Origin: Chloroflexota bacterium
GTDB taxonomy: Bacteria > Chloroflexota > Limnocylindria > QHBO01
Direction: 5' to 3'
Length of the DNA: 5,908 nt
Assembly: GCA_013697395.1 (NCBI GenBank)
Contig: JACCWY010000210.1
Span: 1 to 5,908, forward strand
A model generated the notes under the pieces. The model had not been told where the DNA came from and searched no databases. It was given only the letters and a program-made list of their open reading frames with translations. Each line of letters starts with the position of its first letter. Position 1 is the stretch's first letter. Both the position numbers and the translations under genes were made by a program. Positions 5,431 to 5,908 of the stretch are shown here, piece after piece.

Positions 5431-5440
5431 AATCCGGCTC
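5415..5440 (+). promoter_or_regulatory. Inverted repeat enclosing the 23S promoter -10 box
   Basis: The perfect 7-bp arms GAGCCGG (5415-5421) and CCGGCTC (5434-5440) flank TGATACAGTAAT, which contains the -10 box. The predicted start falls inside the right arm, so the full hairpin would not form in the RNA. The geometry (arm centres 19 bp apart) is that of an operator bound by a dimeric regulator or of a promoter architecture element. No regulator gene is in the window. Confidence 0.45.
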
Positions 5441-5702
5441 TCGCGGGGAGACCCACTCCGGCTTTCCTCGCGTTGTGACAAGCCCACATGTTTCGATCCC
5501 TTGGGATCGGTCTCCTGACCGCTGCGCGCGACGTTCGTGGCGCCCAGCGGTCAGCGGACAGTTCGCTGACTCCGTGCGTCCGCCAGGCGGGCGCCCGACC
5601 TTACCAATCGAAGAATGGAAGCATCGATTTCGTCGAGGAGATTCCGACGCGACCGCAATCGTGAGACGCCGCCAGCACCGTGCTAGCCGCGTGAACGTTG
5701 TA
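5437..5702 (+). other. Structured leader of 23S rRNA
   Basis: There is no plausible protein gene here. The stretch holds a series of stem-loops. CGCGGGGA (5442-5449) pairs with TCCTCGCG (5465-5472) with one G-T. CGATCC/GGATCG lies at 5494-5509. A long hairpin follows, with perfect 10-bp arms CTGACCGCTG (5515-5524) and CAGCGGTCAG (5545-5554) and a further GCGC/GCGC inside. CGGA-CAG-TTCG-CTG-AC-TCCG lies at 5555-5574, and AGCAC-C-GTGCT at 5674-5684. None is followed by a T-tract, so they look like precursor-folding or processing elements and not terminators. No clear boxA antitermination motif was found. Confidence 0.5.
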
Positions 5703-5908
5703 GGTCAAGCTACTAAGAGCACGCGGTGGATGCCTTGGCGCCAAGAGCCGATGAAGGACGTGGCAGGCAGCGAAATGCCTTGGGGAGCTGCGAGCAAGCT
5801 GTGATCCGAGGATGTCCGAATGGGGAAACCCGGCTGGGGTAATGCCCAGTCACTCCAGGCTGAATACATAGGCCTGGGAGAGGTAAGTCCGCGAACTGAA
5901 ACATCTCA
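5703..5908 (+). rRNA. rrl: 23S ribosomal RNA, 5' end (partial)
   Basis: This is the start of domain I of the large-subunit rRNA, cut by the window end. The 5' end GGTCAAGCTACTAAG (from 5703) matches the conserved helix 1 strand. Next come GGTGGATGCC (5726 onward), GATGAAGGACGTG, the universal CCGAATGGGGAAACCC and GAACTGAAACATCT near 5895-5906. The exact mature start is by analogy to other bacteria. It is on the same strand as 16S, about 5.6 kb downstream. Confidence 0.97.

Noticed and set aside
5494..5509. CGATCC/GGATCG hairpin as terminator before 23S
   Set aside because: Not followed by T residues and lies downstream of the proposed 23S promoter, where a terminator would be self-defeating.

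Overview
The window runs from the 3' end of a 16S rRNA gene (1-118) to the 5' end of a 23S rRNA gene (from about 5703), both on the + strand. In most bacteria these two genes are a few hundred bases apart. Here about 5.6 kb separates them. The canonical spacer order is kept (16S, tRNA-Ile(GAT), tRNA-Ala(TGC), 23S), but protein genes fill every gap. The DNA is strongly GC-rich with many GTG starts, the tRNAs carry an encoded CCA, and the 16S tail ends in the CCTCCTTTCT type. With Pro/Ser/Thr-linked beta-propeller lipoproteins, this suggests Chloroflexota (a Limnocylindria/Ellin6529-like lineage, where unlinked rRNA genes are known). Actinomycetota is the alternative. The taxonomic call is inference.

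Layout: (1) The 16S end is followed by a structured trailer (131-222) and a good intrinsic terminator (299-331), so 16S transcription probably stops there. (2) 332-662 has no convincing gene. (3) A small single-pass membrane protein gene lies on the - strand (663-887). (4) A promoter (935-964) reads into tRNA-Ile, a CofE-like gamma-glutamyl ligase family gene, and purU (formyltetrahydrofolate deformylase), all closely packed. (5) A second promoter (2756-2785) reads into tRNA-Ala. Its 3' end is copied in a 21-bp tandem repeat, followed by two tandem paralogous YncE/YVTN-type seven-bladed propeller lipoproteins. (6) A third promoter (5401-5430), with its -10 box enclosed by a 7-bp inverted repeat, starts a roughly 265-nt structured leader that enters 23S.

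The best reading is a stretched or exploded rRNA operon. The ancestral order survives, but the single transcription unit appears to have been replaced by separate units: 16S alone with its own terminator, tRNA-Ile + cofE-like + purU, tRNA-Ala + two lipoproteins, and 23S. Each downstream unit has a sigma70-like promoter with an 18-bp spacer. Housekeeping mRNAs would then be made from tRNA/rRNA-type promoters. No transposase, integrase or CRISPR array is present. The main caveat is assembly: rRNA genes are frequent mis-join points, and both ends of the window lie in rRNA.
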